From the NCBI RefSeq assembly GCF_010723575.1, contig NZ_BLKZ01000001.1, positions 1,550,001 to 1,614,000 on the forward strand: DNA of 64,000 nucleotides. The letters are read 5' to 3'. The notes under the pieces were generated by a model, which was not told the origin of the DNA, searched no databases, and saw nothing but the letters and a program-made list of their open reading frames with translations. The position numbers were made by a program, and so were the translations under genes. Below, piece after piece: positions 41,686 through 53,179 of the stretch. The number at the start of each line of letters is the position of its first letter. Position 1 is the stretch's first letter. Origin of the DNA: Mycobacterium bourgelatii (GTDB taxonomy: Bacteria > Actinomycetota > Actinomycetes > Mycobacteriales > Mycobacteriaceae).

Positions 41686-43536
41686 CTACCTCTTGATGTG
41701 TAGGGGTCCGATGCCGATGAGGTTGTCTCCGACCAGGCCGATGCCCAGGTTGTGGTTGCCGAAGTTGAATAGGCCTTGGTTGAAGTTGCCGTTGTTGCCG
41801 ATGCCGAGTCCGGCGAGGTTGCCGATCGGGAAGCCGCCGTTGCCGATGCCGGTGTTGGCGATGCCGAAGTTTTGCAGGCCGTTGTTGAACAGTCCGAAGT
41901 TGCCCATTATCGGTCGGGCGGGGTCGACGGCGAAGTGGGGGCTGATGTTGCCGATGCCGAGGTTGACGCTGCCGGTGTTGGCGAGGCCGATGTTGGCTAG
42001 GCCGTTGTTGAAGGCGCCGATGTTGCCGGCCATGATGCTGTTGGGGTTGGGGCTGATGTTGTTGAGGCCGATGTTGCCGATGCCGAGGTTGTTGATGCCC
42101 AGGTTCAGCTCGCCGGTGTTGAAGAAGCCGACGTTGTTGGTGCCGACATTGCCGTAGCCGTAGTTGATTCCGAGGTCGGAGGCGGCGGCGGGCAACCCGA
42201 ATAGGCCGTTGGCGGCGTTGATGTGCAGGGGTCCGATGCCGATGAGGTTGTCGCCGACGAGGCCGATGCCCAGGTTGTGGTTGCCGATGTTGAAGAAGCC
42301 GCGGTTGAAATTGCCCTGGTTACCGATACCGAGGCCGGCCAGGTTCCCAATCGGCAAGCCCCCGTTGCCGTTTCCGGCGTTGGCGATGCCGAAGTTGCCT
42401 AGTCCGTTGTTGAGCAGTCCGAAGTTGCCCATCATCGGGTTGGCGGGGTCGACGGTGAAGTGGGGGCTGATGTTGCCGATGCCGAGGTTGACGCTGCCGG
42501 TGTTGGCGAGGCCGATGTTGGCCAGGCCGTTGTTGAAGGCGCCGATGTTGCCGGCCATGATGCTGTTGGGGTTGGGGCTGATGTTGTTGAGGCCGATGTT
42601 GCCGATGCCGAGGTTGTTGATGCCCAGGTTCAGCTCGCCGGTGTTGAAGAAGCCGACGTTGTTGGTGCCGACGTTGCCGTAGCCGTAGTTGATTCCGAGA
42701 TCCGATGCGGCGGGTAGCAGGCCGCCCAGGGCGCCGGCGTTGATGTGCAGGGGTCCGATGCCGATGAGGTTGTCGCCGACGAGGCCGATGCCCAGGTTGT
42801 GGTTGCCGATGTTGAAGAAGCCGCGGTTGAAATTGCCCTGGTTACCGATACCGAGGCCGGCCAGGTTCCCAATCGGCAAGCCCCCGTTGCCGTTTCCGGT
42901 GTTGGCGATGCCGAAGTTGCCTAGTCCGTTGTTGAGCAGTCCGAAGTTGCCCATCATCGGGTTGGCGGGGTCGACGGTGAAGTGGGGGCTGATGTTGCCG
43001 ATGCCGAGGTTGACGCTGCCGGTGTTGGCGAGGCCGATGTTGGCTAGGCCGTTGTTGAAGGCGCCGATGTTGCCGGCCATGATGCTGTTGGGGTTGGGGC
43101 TGATGTTGTTGAGGCCGATGTTGCCGATGCCGAGGTTGTTGATGCCCAGGTTCAGCTCGCCGGTGTTGAAGAAGCCGACGTTGTTGGTGCCGACATTGCC
43201 GTAGCCGTAGTTGATTCCGAGGTCGGATGCGGCGGCCGACAGCAACGTTTCAACACTCGCGGCTTCGGCCGTGGCGTACGCACTGCCCGCTTTCGTCAAT
43301 GACTCGATGAACTGGGCGTGGAACTGTGCGGCCTGTTTGCTGACCTGTTGGTAGAGCTGGGCGTGCCCGGAAAACAGCGACGCCACCGCTGCGGACACCT
43401 CATCCGCGCCGGCCGTTAAGAGGCTCGTCGTGGGGGCGGCCGCAGCCGCGTTGGCCTCACTGATCGTCGACGCGAGACTCGCCAAGTCTGATGCCGCAGT
43501 CTGGACGAACTCGGGCACCGTGAACACAAACGACAT
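41686..43536 (-). CDS. PE-domain protein with three MPTR modules (PE-MPTR chimera)
   Basis: 616 residues from ATG 43536 (MSFVFTVPEFVQ), with AGGAGG six bases upstream. Residues 1-96 are a PE domain (SLASTISEANAAAAAPTT, AAVASLFSGHAQLYQQ, YATAEAASVETL), a type VII secretion substrate domain. The rest is not PGRS but MPTR-type Asn-x-Gly repeats (NVGTNNVGFFNTGELNLG), normally found behind PPE domains. The repeats form three long modules of about 175 residues, each starting AASDLGINYGYGNVG and ending GDNLIGIGPLHI. The last module ends in KR at the stop. No PPE partner is adjacent. It is the mirror image of the PPE-PGRS gene at 13941. Confidence 0.9.
   Translation of the reverse strand: MSFVFTVPEFVQTAASDLASLASTISEANAAAAAPTTSLLTAGADEVSAAVASLFSGHAQLYQQVSKQAAQFHAQFIESLTKAGSAYATAEAASVETLLSAAASDLGINYGYGNVGTNNVGFFNTGELNLGINNLGIGNIGLNNISPNPNSIMAGNIGAFNNGLANIGLANTGSVNLGIGNISPHFTVDPANPMMGNFGLLNNGLGNFGIANTGNGNGGLPIGNLAGLGIGNQGNFNRGFFNIGNHNLGIGLVGDNLIGIGPLHINAGALGGLLPAASDLGINYGYGNVGTNNVGFFNTGELNLGINNLGIGNIGLNNISPNPNSIMAGNIGAFNNGLANIGLANTGSVNLGIGNISPHFTVDPANPMMGNFGLLNNGLGNFGIANAGNGNGGLPIGNLAGLGIGNQGNFNRGFFNIGNHNLGIGLVGDNLIGIGPLHINAANGLFGLPAAASDLGINYGYGNVGTNNVGFFNTGELNLGINNLGIGNIGLNNISPNPNSIMAGNIGAFNNGLANIGLANTGSVNLGIGNISPHFAVDPARPIMGNFGLFNNGLQNFGIANTGIGNGGFPIGNLAGLGIGNNGNFNQGLFNFGNHNLGIGLVGDNLIGIGPLHIKR
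41692..43218 (-). repeat. Three tandem 522-525-bp modules in the PE-MPTR gene
   Basis: The landmark gttgattccgag recurs at 42163, 42688 and 43210, giving periods of 525 and 522 bases. Long blocks are identical between modules, especially the two N-terminal ones, including third-codon positions, which points to recent duplication or gene conversion. Confidence 0.88.
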
Positions 43537-43983
43537 CACTAACCTCCTGGCATTTGCCATTTCATTAATGCGGGCGGCCACTTTGCCGCGCGATGGCCCC
43601 AACCTAATGACGGTCTGGCGGGCGAATGCGTGTTTGCGGTTAGGCATTTGCTAAGTGTTGTTATGTGGAAGCTTTGAACGCCAAGCCAGCTAGTGCAAAG
43701 TGCACCGGTCTCTGCGTGAACCACTGGGCATGATGCTTGATAGCAGTCGTCAACGGCTCGCGTGCCCAGTGCGAGGACCGTTCTGCAGGCCAGGCGGGAA
43801 CAAGTCAGTGGGTTAGGAAGGTGCACAGAAACATATTTGCTAGAAGCAACATCTGATCACCTGTGCCTGACGTTTGTGTCAATAGTCTGATCAGCCCAGG
43901 GCTGGCTCTGAAGTGATCGACGTTCGGCCCAAAATCGCCTGAACTGTGATCCAATTTCCGAAGTGCACCGCAATGGTGCTTCG
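43537..43983. other. Intergenic region upstream of the PE-MPTR gene
   Basis: 447 bases with no gene I can support. A pair of TCTGATCA octamers (43852 and 43886) brackets TGACgtttgtGTCA, a possible protein-binding cluster. The PE-MPTR promoter must lie at the left side. Confidence 0.5.
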
Positions 43984-44829
43984 TCAGTCCGTGGCGGCGA
44001 AATCGCGTACCAGGCGTTCAGTCAGCTCGGCGACGTGCTTCTCACCGTCCGGTGTCTGCCCGCCCATGTCCAGGAAGGCGCGCATCTGACGCTGCGCGGC
44101 GTCGGACCGGGCCACCTGCACGAAAAGCTCGGCGTCGGCTTCCAACCGCTCGGCCAAGTTGCCCCGTTGGTAGACAGCGCGTTTGGCCGCGCGCACCGCC
44201 TCTGGCGGTGCCGCCGCGATACGCCGGGCCAGCGCACCGACCGCGGCGTCGATCTCCGCGACCTCGTAGATGCGGTTGAGCAGTCCCCAGCGTTCGGCCG
44301 TCTCCGCATCGATATCTTGGCCGCCCAGAATGATTTCCAACGCACGAGCGTGTCCCGCCAACCGGGGCAGGAGCTGCGTTCCCGAGCCGCCTGGGATGAT
44401 GCCGAGCGGCACTTCCATCTGGTTCCACAGCGTTTGTCCCCGCACGCCGAACCGCATGTCGAACCACGAAGCCAGCTCCGCACCGCCCCCACCGACACGT
44501 CCCTCGATCTGGGCGATGAACACTTGGGGTAATTGCGAAATGCCTTGGCACACAGAGTGAAACGCGCGTATCGCGGCGAGCGCGTCCGCACGCGGGACGG
44601 TCGCCAACGGCAGGAGTTCGGAAACGTCGTAGTGCGCGATGAAGAAATCCGGATTCGCGCTCTTGACCACGACCACCGTCACCGTTGGATTCGACGCAAG
44701 ATTGGTGAACAGATGCGCGAAATCACCGAAAAGCGTTGGAGTGAACAGATTTATCGGCGGATTATCGATCACCACGGTGAGCAGTGCACCGTCTTGGCTG
44801 GACTTGAGAAGTTGGTACTCGTCGTTCAT
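43984..44829 (-). CDS. Enoyl-CoA hydratase/isomerase (crotonase) family
   Basis: 281 residues. Crotonase fold motifs: NPPINLF, the oxyanion-hole segments IAHYDVSEL and EGRVGGGGAELA, and EVPLGIIPGGSGTQLLPR. The first canonical catalytic Glu region carries GGGG-AEL rather than GGGCEL, so the exact reaction (hydration, isomerisation, hydrolysis) is open. The C-terminal part is longer than the minimal crotonase. The start is ATG 44829; the TGA of the upstream gene ends at 44833, three bases away, so they are co-translated. Confidence 0.87.
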   Translation of the reverse strand: MNDEYQLLKSSQDGALLTVVIDNPPINLFTPTLFGDFAHLFTNLASNPTVTVVVVKSANPDFFIAHYDVSELLPLATVPRADALAAIRAFHSVCQGISQLPQVFIAQIEGRVGGGGAELASWFDMRFGVRGQTLWNQMEVPLGIIPGGSGTQLLPRLAGHARALEIILGGQDIDAETAERWGLLNRIYEVAEIDAAVGALARRIAAAPPEAVRAAKRAVYQRGNLAERLEADAELFVQVARSDAAQRQMRAFLDMGGQTPDGEKHVAELTERLVRDFAATD

Positions 44830-44832
44830 GGC

Positions 44833-45201
44833 TCACGGGAACCGGGGTGATTTACCCGGCGGTGGTTTGGATTCACGGACACTGTCGGCAACGTCGCGTA
44901 CCTGCCGGAACAGCTGGCTGAAGTCCGGCATCCGGGCGCGTGCGGCCCCCAGCGGTGGCGGTGAGTCCTTCAAGTCGGGCAGGTCTATCACGAGCCATGC
45001 GCCGAATTGGTGCGGCTGCACACGCAACTGCAGGGTCTGGAGTTCGTCTTCGAGAACGACGGGGACCTTGACGAATTCGCCAGGAACAGCTTGATCGAGC
45101 CGCCTGCGCACGATCTCTAGGTCGGCATCAGCGGCTAGTCGCCATCGAAGTTCTTGGCCAGTCCGGTGACTCGACGAATAGAGCACAAGATACTTCGCCA
45201 C
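44833..45201 (-). CDS. Conserved-looking hypothetical protein
   Basis: 122 residues (MAKYLVLYSSSHRTGQEL..), not recognised. A short beta-alpha N-terminus is followed by a Pro-rich basic tail (ESKPPPGKSPRFP). No membrane segment or metal motif. It is coupled to the crotonase gene downstream (3-base gap) and follows the hydrolase gene by 21 bases, so the three form a likely operon on -. Confidence 0.65.
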   Translation of the reverse strand: MAKYLVLYSSSHRTGQELRWRLAADADLEIVRRRLDQAVPGEFVKVPVVLEDELQTLQLRVQPHQFGAWLVIDLPDLKDSPPPLGAARARMPDFSQLFRQVRDVADSVRESKPPPGKSPRFP

Positions 45202-45222
45202 GGGGTTTCCCTCCCTAACCGC

Positions 45223-45981
45223 TCAACCGAGCGTTTCCCAGAACCGGGTCAGGGCCGCCGCGCCCGAGGCAGGGTCCTGCAGCATCCACCAATGTCCAAG
45301 CCCGTCAAGGACTTCCGTACGAGCACCGGCTCGTGCGGCCGCGCGACGTCGAAGCTCCTCGGTGCCGACGTACGGGTCCTCGGTCGCCAAGATCGACAGA
45401 CCCGGGCGGGCCGCCGCCTTCTCCAGTTCACGGCCGGCCTCGGCCACCGCGGGCTGGCGCGCCGAACGGTACAGCAGCAGGATCGCCCGTCCCATGTCGG
45501 GCCCCTGGGCCGCGGCGATGTCGGCCGCGATATCCAGCGGTATGCCCAGCGCGGCCAGCTGAGCGGCGCGGTCCTCGATCGTTCCGCCGAGCATGGTGTC
45601 AACCAGCTCCTCGCCGGCGCCCTCGGTCTGCCAGACCTGAGCAAGATCGTGCCAAACGTATTCGGGATCGAACAAGCCGAGAACATCGCTGGCCCAGCTG
45701 CGCACCAGTTCCGGACGGTGCATCACGACGTTCACGACGTGGCCGCCGCCCCAGTCGTGACCGACGAGGTCTATCGGCCCGTCGATGCGCTCGAGCGCGT
45801 CCTCGAGCCAGTCGCGATAGGCGAGGTAGGTCGCCGGAAAGTCGTCGGGCAAAGGCGAACCGAATCCTGGCGGGGACAGCCGCACCACGTCGTCACGCCC
45901 CAGGGCATCCACCAGCGGACCCCAGATCGCGTCGGTCTCCGGATTGCCGTGCACGAACACGACCGGCATAGTGCCCTCCAC
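45223..45981 (-). CDS. Alpha/beta hydrolase, epoxide hydrolase/haloalkane dehalogenase-like
   Basis: 252 residues. Oxyanion HGNPETDAIWG, nucleophile elbow GHDWGGGHV (Asp nucleophile typical of epoxide hydrolases and dehalogenases), and a late His in GLGHWWMLQDP. Start ATG 45981 (MEGTMPVVFVHGNP) or the in-frame ATG 45969. It is first in a three-gene - strand group and divergent from the CitE-like gene. Whether it opens epoxides or dehalogenates cannot be told. Confidence 0.87.
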   Translation of the reverse strand: MEGTMPVVFVHGNPETDAIWGPLVDALGRDDVVRLSPPGFGSPLPDDFPATYLAYRDWLEDALERIDGPIDLVGHDWGGGHVVNVVMHRPELVRSWASDVLGLFDPEYVWHDLAQVWQTEGAGEELVDTMLGGTIEDRAAQLAALGIPLDIAADIAAAQGPDMGRAILLLYRSARQPAVAEAGRELEKAAARPGLSILATEDPYVGTEELRRRAAARAGARTEVLDGLGHWWMLQDPASGAAALTRFWETLG

Positions 45982-46127
45982 TCATATCGCGTCACAAAGC
46001 CGCAGTTTGCCCTGTTAGCACATCACAGCGGTTGCAGACGCCGCGAGGGACATGGGCTACGGCGTGGACGATTGCCCTACGCTAGCGAGAGCCTCCCCGA
46101 GTTCGACGGACGAAAGCGAATTGAGTC

Positions 46128-47012
46128 ATGGCGCCGACGCTGCGACCCCGCCGATCGGCCCTATACCTTCCGGGCAACAACGCCCGGGCGCTGGAGAAGG
46201 GCAAGACGCTCCCGGCCGATGTGTTGATCTTCGACCTCGAGGACGCCGTCGGCCCTGATGCGAAAACGACATCGAGACAGCAGGTGTGCGAGGCCGTTTC
46301 GTCGGACGCGTATCGACCGCGCGAGGTCGTGGTCCGCATCAACGGGTTAGGCACCGACTGGCACGAAGAGGATCTGGCAGCCGTTGCCGAATGCGGCGCC
46401 GACGCCGTGTTGGTGCCCAAAGTCGATACCGGCCAACAGGTCGAGGCGTTGGTCGCCAGCCTGGACCGGCTGGGCGCGCCGAAATCCGTGCAACTGTGGG
46501 CAATGATCGAAACACCCAGGGCGTTCCTGCGGATCGAGGAAATCGTTTCGGCCAGTGATCGCTTGGCCGTGCTGGTGGTCGGCACCAACGATCTGGTGAA
46601 TGAACTGCACGCACTGCACGTACCTGGACGCGCACCGGTGGTCCCCGCGTTGGCGCTGGCCGTGTTGGGTGCGCGGGTGGCGGGAAAGGCCGTCCTCGAC
46701 GGCGTCTTCAACGACATCACCGACGAGGCCGGATTTGCCGCCGAGGCTCGCCAGGGTCGCGAGATGGGTTTCGACGGCAAGACCCTGATCCACCCCTCTC
46801 AGGTCGCCCCGGCCAATGAGGTGTTCGGTCCGTCGGAAAAGGAACTAGCCGACGCCGCCAAGATCGTCCGGGCCTACGAACAGGCACAGGCCGCGGGCCG
46901 AAGCGTCATCACCGTCGACGGCCGCATGATCGAAAGCCTGCATGTACGTGACGCACAACGGATTCTTGCGCTGGCTGAGCGCATCTCCGAATTGCAGGCG
47001 CACACCGGGTGA
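46128..47012 (+). CDS. CitE-like HpcH/HpaI lyase
   Basis: 294 residues of the citrate-lyase beta-subunit-like TIM barrel family, which cleave acyl-CoA esters such as malyl-CoA or citramalyl-CoA. Motifs: RSALYLPGNNARALEK, FDLEDAV (metal-binding acids), VVVRINGLGT, AVLVPKVDTG, MIETPRAFL and KTLIHPSQV. No CitD/CitF partners are present, as usual for stand-alone mycobacterial CitE. The start is ATG 46128. It is followed 44 bases later by an amidase on the same strand. Confidence 0.88.
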   Translation: MAPTLRPRRSALYLPGNNARALEKGKTLPADVLIFDLEDAVGPDAKTTSRQQVCEAVSSDAYRPREVVVRINGLGTDWHEEDLAAVAECGADAVLVPKVDTGQQVEALVASLDRLGAPKSVQLWAMIETPRAFLRIEEIVSASDRLAVLVVGTNDLVNELHALHVPGRAPVVPALALAVLGARVAGKAVLDGVFNDITDEAGFAAEARQGREMGFDGKTLIHPSQVAPANEVFGPSEKELADAAKIVRAYEQAQAAGRSVITVDGRMIESLHVRDAQRILALAERISELQAHTG

Positions 47013-47056
47013 CGGACCGCAGGTAGGCGCCGAAGCCGGCGACGTACGGTCGAGGA

Positions 47057-48526
47057 GTGAACTTCGACGAGTACCGGACGTACGACGCAACTGGACTGGC
47101 GAAGCTGGTCGCCGACAAGGAGGTGTCGGCGACAGAGTTGCTCGCCCTGGCGAGGGACCGGGCCACGGCGGTCAATCCGCAGATCAACGCGATCGTGCGC
47201 GACGTGCCCGCAACGCCCGAAGACGTGCCCGCCGGGCCCTTCGCGGGCGTCCCGTTCCTGATCAAGGACATCGCCCAGGACTACGCAGGGTTGCCCACCT
47301 CGCAGGGGTCCCGCGCGCTGAAATCGCACCCGGTCGCCGAGCACGCGACCGTCGTCCAACGCTGGCTCGACGCCGGTCTGGTCATCTTCGGCAAGACCAA
47401 CCTGCCGGAGTTCGGCGCGAAGGCGATCAGCGAGCCCGTTGTCTGGGGGCCGGCGCGCAACCCCTGGGACCTCAGCCGCTCGCCCGGCGGTTCGTCGGGC
47501 GGGTCCGCGGCGGCAGTGGCCGCGGGGATCGTGCCGTGTGCGGGCGCCAACGACGGTGGCGGGTCAACCCGCATTCCGGCGGCGTGCTGTGGGCTGGTTG
47601 GGCTGAAACCGGGCCGCGGGCTGACGCCCGTGGGTCCAGGAATGGCGGAGTCTATGCACGGCGCCGCGGTACAGGGCGTCGTGTCGCGCTCGGTGCGCGA
47701 CACCGCCGCCATGCTCGACATCATCAGCGGCGGTGAGCCTTTCGGGCCTTTCGTGCCGGGATTGCCCGCTGCGTCGTTCGCTTCGCGGGTGGGTGCCGAC
47801 CCGGGAAAACTGCGGATCGGCTACCGGGTGCCGTCCGCGATCAACCCGACGCCGCACCGCGAGGCGTTCGCGGCCGTGGAGGCGGCGGCGCGGGTCCTGA
47901 CCGAACTCGGTCATCACGTCGAGGAGTTGCCGCAGGCGCCGTACGACGACGCCGCGCTGGCCCGGGAGTTCTTGCTGACCTGGTTTGTCTTTGTCGCCTG
48001 GGAGGTCAACGAAGCGAAACGACTCACCGGCGCCGGTGACGACGCCTTCGAGCAGGACACCCTGATCATGGCCGCGCTCGGGCGGGCGACGAGCGGGGTC
48101 GACTACGTGGCTGCCGTTCAGCGCCGGCATGGGCACACGCGGCGCCTGACCACGTTCTTCGAGTCCTACGACCTGTTGCTGACGCCCACCTTGGCCACCC
48201 CGCCGCCCAAAATCGGCGAGTTCGACCTGCCCGCGGTGTTACAGCGCGGGGCCGACGTGCTGATCAAGACCCGCACCGCTCGGTTCCTGCGGTACACCAA
48301 GATCATCGACGACATGGTCGACACGAATCTCGGCTGGGTGCCCTACACCCAGCTGGCCAATCTGACTGGGAGGCCGGCAATTTCGCTGCCTATGCACTGG
48401 ACCGCAGACGGGCTGCCGCTGGGTGTGCAATTTGTCGCGCCACTGGCGGGCGAGTCGTTGCTCATCGAGCTCGCCGCCCAACTCGAGCAGGCGAGTCCGT
48501 GGAGAGATCGGGTCGCCCCGATCTAG
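47057..48526 (+). CDS. Amidase-signature family amidase
   Basis: 489 residues, full length. The Ser-cisSer-Lys triad is visible: Lys in PFLIKDIAQ, cis-Ser in SPGGSSGGSAAA, nucleophile Ser in GANDGGGSTRIPAA. It hydrolyses carboxylic amides; substrate unknown. It resembles the mycobacterial AmiA2/AmiB2 group. The start is GTG 47057 (GTG AAC TTC GAC). It lies between the CitE-like gene and a kinase gene on the same strand. Confidence 0.9.
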   Translation: MNFDEYRTYDATGLAKLVADKEVSATELLALARDRATAVNPQINAIVRDVPATPEDVPAGPFAGVPFLIKDIAQDYAGLPTSQGSRALKSHPVAEHATVVQRWLDAGLVIFGKTNLPEFGAKAISEPVVWGPARNPWDLSRSPGGSSGGSAAAVAAGIVPCAGANDGGGSTRIPAACCGLVGLKPGRGLTPVGPGMAESMHGAAVQGVVSRSVRDTAAMLDIISGGEPFGPFVPGLPAASFASRVGADPGKLRIGYRVPSAINPTPHREAFAAVEAAARVLTELGHHVEELPQAPYDDAALAREFLLTWFVFVAWEVNEAKRLTGAGDDAFEQDTLIMAALGRATSGVDYVAAVQRRHGHTRRLTTFFESYDLLLTPTLATPPPKIGEFDLPAVLQRGADVLIKTRTARFLRYTKIIDDMVDTNLGWVPYTQLANLTGRPAISLPMHWTADGLPLGVQFVAPLAGESLLIELAAQLEQASPWRDRVAPI

Positions 48527-48571
48527 CACCTGCCGGTCGATGTCAGGAAGGCACGCAAGTCGCTGCGTATT

Positions 48572-50353
48572 GTGAGCCGCGTGGACGGTAAGGAGTTTGG
48601 GCGCTACCGCGTCGTCGAGCTGCTGGGCCGCGGCGGCATGGGCGAAGTGTGGCGCGCCTTCGACACCGAGACCGACCGGGTGGTGGCACTCAAGGTGTTG
48701 CCCCCGCATTTGGCCGCTGATTCCAATTTCGCGGCGCGGTTTCTACGCGAGGCCCATGCGGCAGCCCGCTTGAACAATCCGCACGTCATCCCCATCCACC
48801 ATTACGGCGAGATCGATGGACGGCTGTATGTGGACATGCGCCTGGTGGAGGGCCGTGATCTTCATCAGCTGCTGACCGAGGGGGCGCTGGACCCAGCGCG
48901 GGCGGTGCGCGTCGTCGACCAGGTGGCTAAGGCGCTACACGCCGCGCACAAGGTCGGCTTGGTGCATCGCGACGTCAAACCGTCCAATGTGTTGATCGAT
49001 GAGGACGACTTTGCGTACTTGATCGATTTCGGGCTGGCCCGCGCCCTCGACGAGTCGCGGTTGACCCACACGGGAAGCACCGTCGGCACCATTCTGTACA
49101 TTGCGCCCGAGCGGTTGGGCGACAGCCCGCATGACGACGCGCGGGGTGATGTCTATGCGTTGGCATGTGTGTTGTATGAGTGCCTGACCGGGAAGCCGCC
49201 TTTTGCTCCAGTCGGTTTGGCCGGGGTGATCGCCGCCCACCTCAATACTCCGCCGCCGCAACCGTCGGTCAACTGTCCTGGGGTGCCGAAGGCCTTAGAT
49301 GCCGTCATCGCCAAGGGCATGGCCAAGGATCCCGATGAGCGGTACGCCACCACTATGGCGTTGGCGCTGGCTGCCCGCCAGGCGATTGCGGCGCCGGGTC
49401 GGCGATCCAAGCCGAGGCCGCAAAAACCTGCGGAAGGTGCGGAAACGGCGGCCGCAGCACAGGCCCGGTGGTGGCGTCGCAAAGTTGTGCTGCTGCCCGC
49501 CGTCGCGATCGCTGTAATCGCCGTGGCAGGTGCCATCGCGCTGGTCAACAATGACAGCACCGGTACCCAGCACCAAGACACGCAAACCCAGCTGGCCCGG
49601 AATCAACAGACGCTGCCCTTCACGGGACTCCAATCTCCTTACGGCGCAGCGGTTCAGAGCAACGGGACCGTCTACGTCGCGGACGACACCTCGCAGCAAG
49701 TCTTCGCCCTGGCCCACGGTGCCGCCGGTCCGACGACAATGGCGTTCACGGGCCTCAGCTTCCCCTCCGATGTGGCGGTGGACAGCGCGGGGACCGTGTA
49801 TGTCGCCGATTTCAGTAACGACCGGGTCGTGGCCCTCCCCGCGGGTTCCACCAGTCAGACCGTCCTGCCGTTCACTGGGCTCGAAGGCCCCCGGGGCGTG
49901 TGGGTGGACGACAGCGGAGTCGTCTATGTAGCGGACGGACCCAGCCGCCGGGTGGTGAAACTGGCCGCGAATTCCACCAGCCAGTCGACGTTGCCGTTCA
50001 GCGATCTTGGCGAGCCCACCGGGGTGGCGGTTGACAGCAAAGGGACCGTCTATGTGGCCGACAACGGCTCACACCAGGTGGTGGCGCTGCCGGCGGGATC
50101 CACTCGTCAGACGACCCTGCCTTTCACCGGACTCAACCGGCCCGGGGGCTTGGCCGTCGACAGCAAAGGGACGGTGTACGTCGCCGACGCGGGCAACAAC
50201 CGGGTGGTCGCATTGGCGCCCGGTTCCACCCACCAGGACGTCCTCCCGTTTACCGGCCTGGACTCGCCCGACAGTGTGGCGGTCGGCAGCAACGGCACTG
50301 TTTACGTTGCCGACCTGGGCAATCGTCGGGTGGTGGCGCTGGCGCGGATGTGA
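48572..50353 (+). CDS. Receptor Ser/Thr kinase with NHL beta-propeller (PknD-like)
   Basis: 593 residues from GTG 48572. Kinase domain about 12-270: GRGGMGEV 19-26, Lys41, HRDVKPSN from 132, DFG 152-154, activation segment GTILYIAPERL. A juxtamembrane basic Pro-rich linker precedes one transmembrane helix at about 305-325. The outer domain, about 345-593, has six NHL repeats (GVAVDSKGTVYVADNGSHQV type), enough for a six-blade propeller. This is the layout of M. tuberculosis PknD, whose propeller is thought to sense an extracellular signal. No phosphate-transport gene adjoins it here, so it may be a paralogue. It converges with glgP, with 7 bases between stops. Confidence 0.92.
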   Translation: MSRVDGKEFGRYRVVELLGRGGMGEVWRAFDTETDRVVALKVLPPHLAADSNFAARFLREAHAAARLNNPHVIPIHHYGEIDGRLYVDMRLVEGRDLHQLLTEGALDPARAVRVVDQVAKALHAAHKVGLVHRDVKPSNVLIDEDDFAYLIDFGLARALDESRLTHTGSTVGTILYIAPERLGDSPHDDARGDVYALACVLYECLTGKPPFAPVGLAGVIAAHLNTPPPQPSVNCPGVPKALDAVIAKGMAKDPDERYATTMALALAARQAIAAPGRRSKPRPQKPAEGAETAAAAQARWWRRKVVLLPAVAIAVIAVAGAIALVNNDSTGTQHQDTQTQLARNQQTLPFTGLQSPYGAAVQSNGTVYVADDTSQQVFALAHGAAGPTTMAFTGLSFPSDVAVDSAGTVYVADFSNDRVVALPAGSTSQTVLPFTGLEGPRGVWVDDSGVVYVADGPSRRVVKLAANSTSQSTLPFSDLGEPTGVAVDSKGTVYVADNGSHQVVALPAGSTRQTTLPFTGLNRPGGLAVDSKGTVYVADAGNNRVVALAPGSTHQDVLPFTGLDSPDSVAVGSNGTVYVADLGNRRVVALARM

Positions 50354-50360
50354 GCTTTGC

Positions 50361-52883
<2,523 letters not shown>

Positions 52884-53179
52884 CGCGTGTCCCGCTCCCT
52901 GCCTGTAATCATCGTCGGTTTGGCAGCGATGTTTGCACATCAGGCGCGTAATCGCTCTCGGAAACGTGAACGCCAGATCACCGCCGGGCGACAATTCTGT
53001 GCGGTGCGGCTTGCTCAGCACGTATTCGGCAGCGTGCCAATCAATTTGCAGCGTTTTTCGGCCATCGACCCGTGCCGAACGCGCGCAGCCTGTAAGGTTC
53101 GAGCGTCGACCATGGCCTCGCGGGCAGGCCCTCCAGTGCGTGTCGACCACAAGGATGCTGACAAGGGGGCGATGCCCGC

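Noticed and set aside
41693..43204. Three long + strand frames opposite the PE-MPTR gene
   Set aside because: They repeat with the module period and read only Leu/Pro/Met-rich complement of the MPTR codons.
45154..46227. A 357-codon + strand frame opposite the hydrolase
   Set aside because: It is antisense to the GHDWGG hydrolase and rich in Arg and Gly; no motif was seen.
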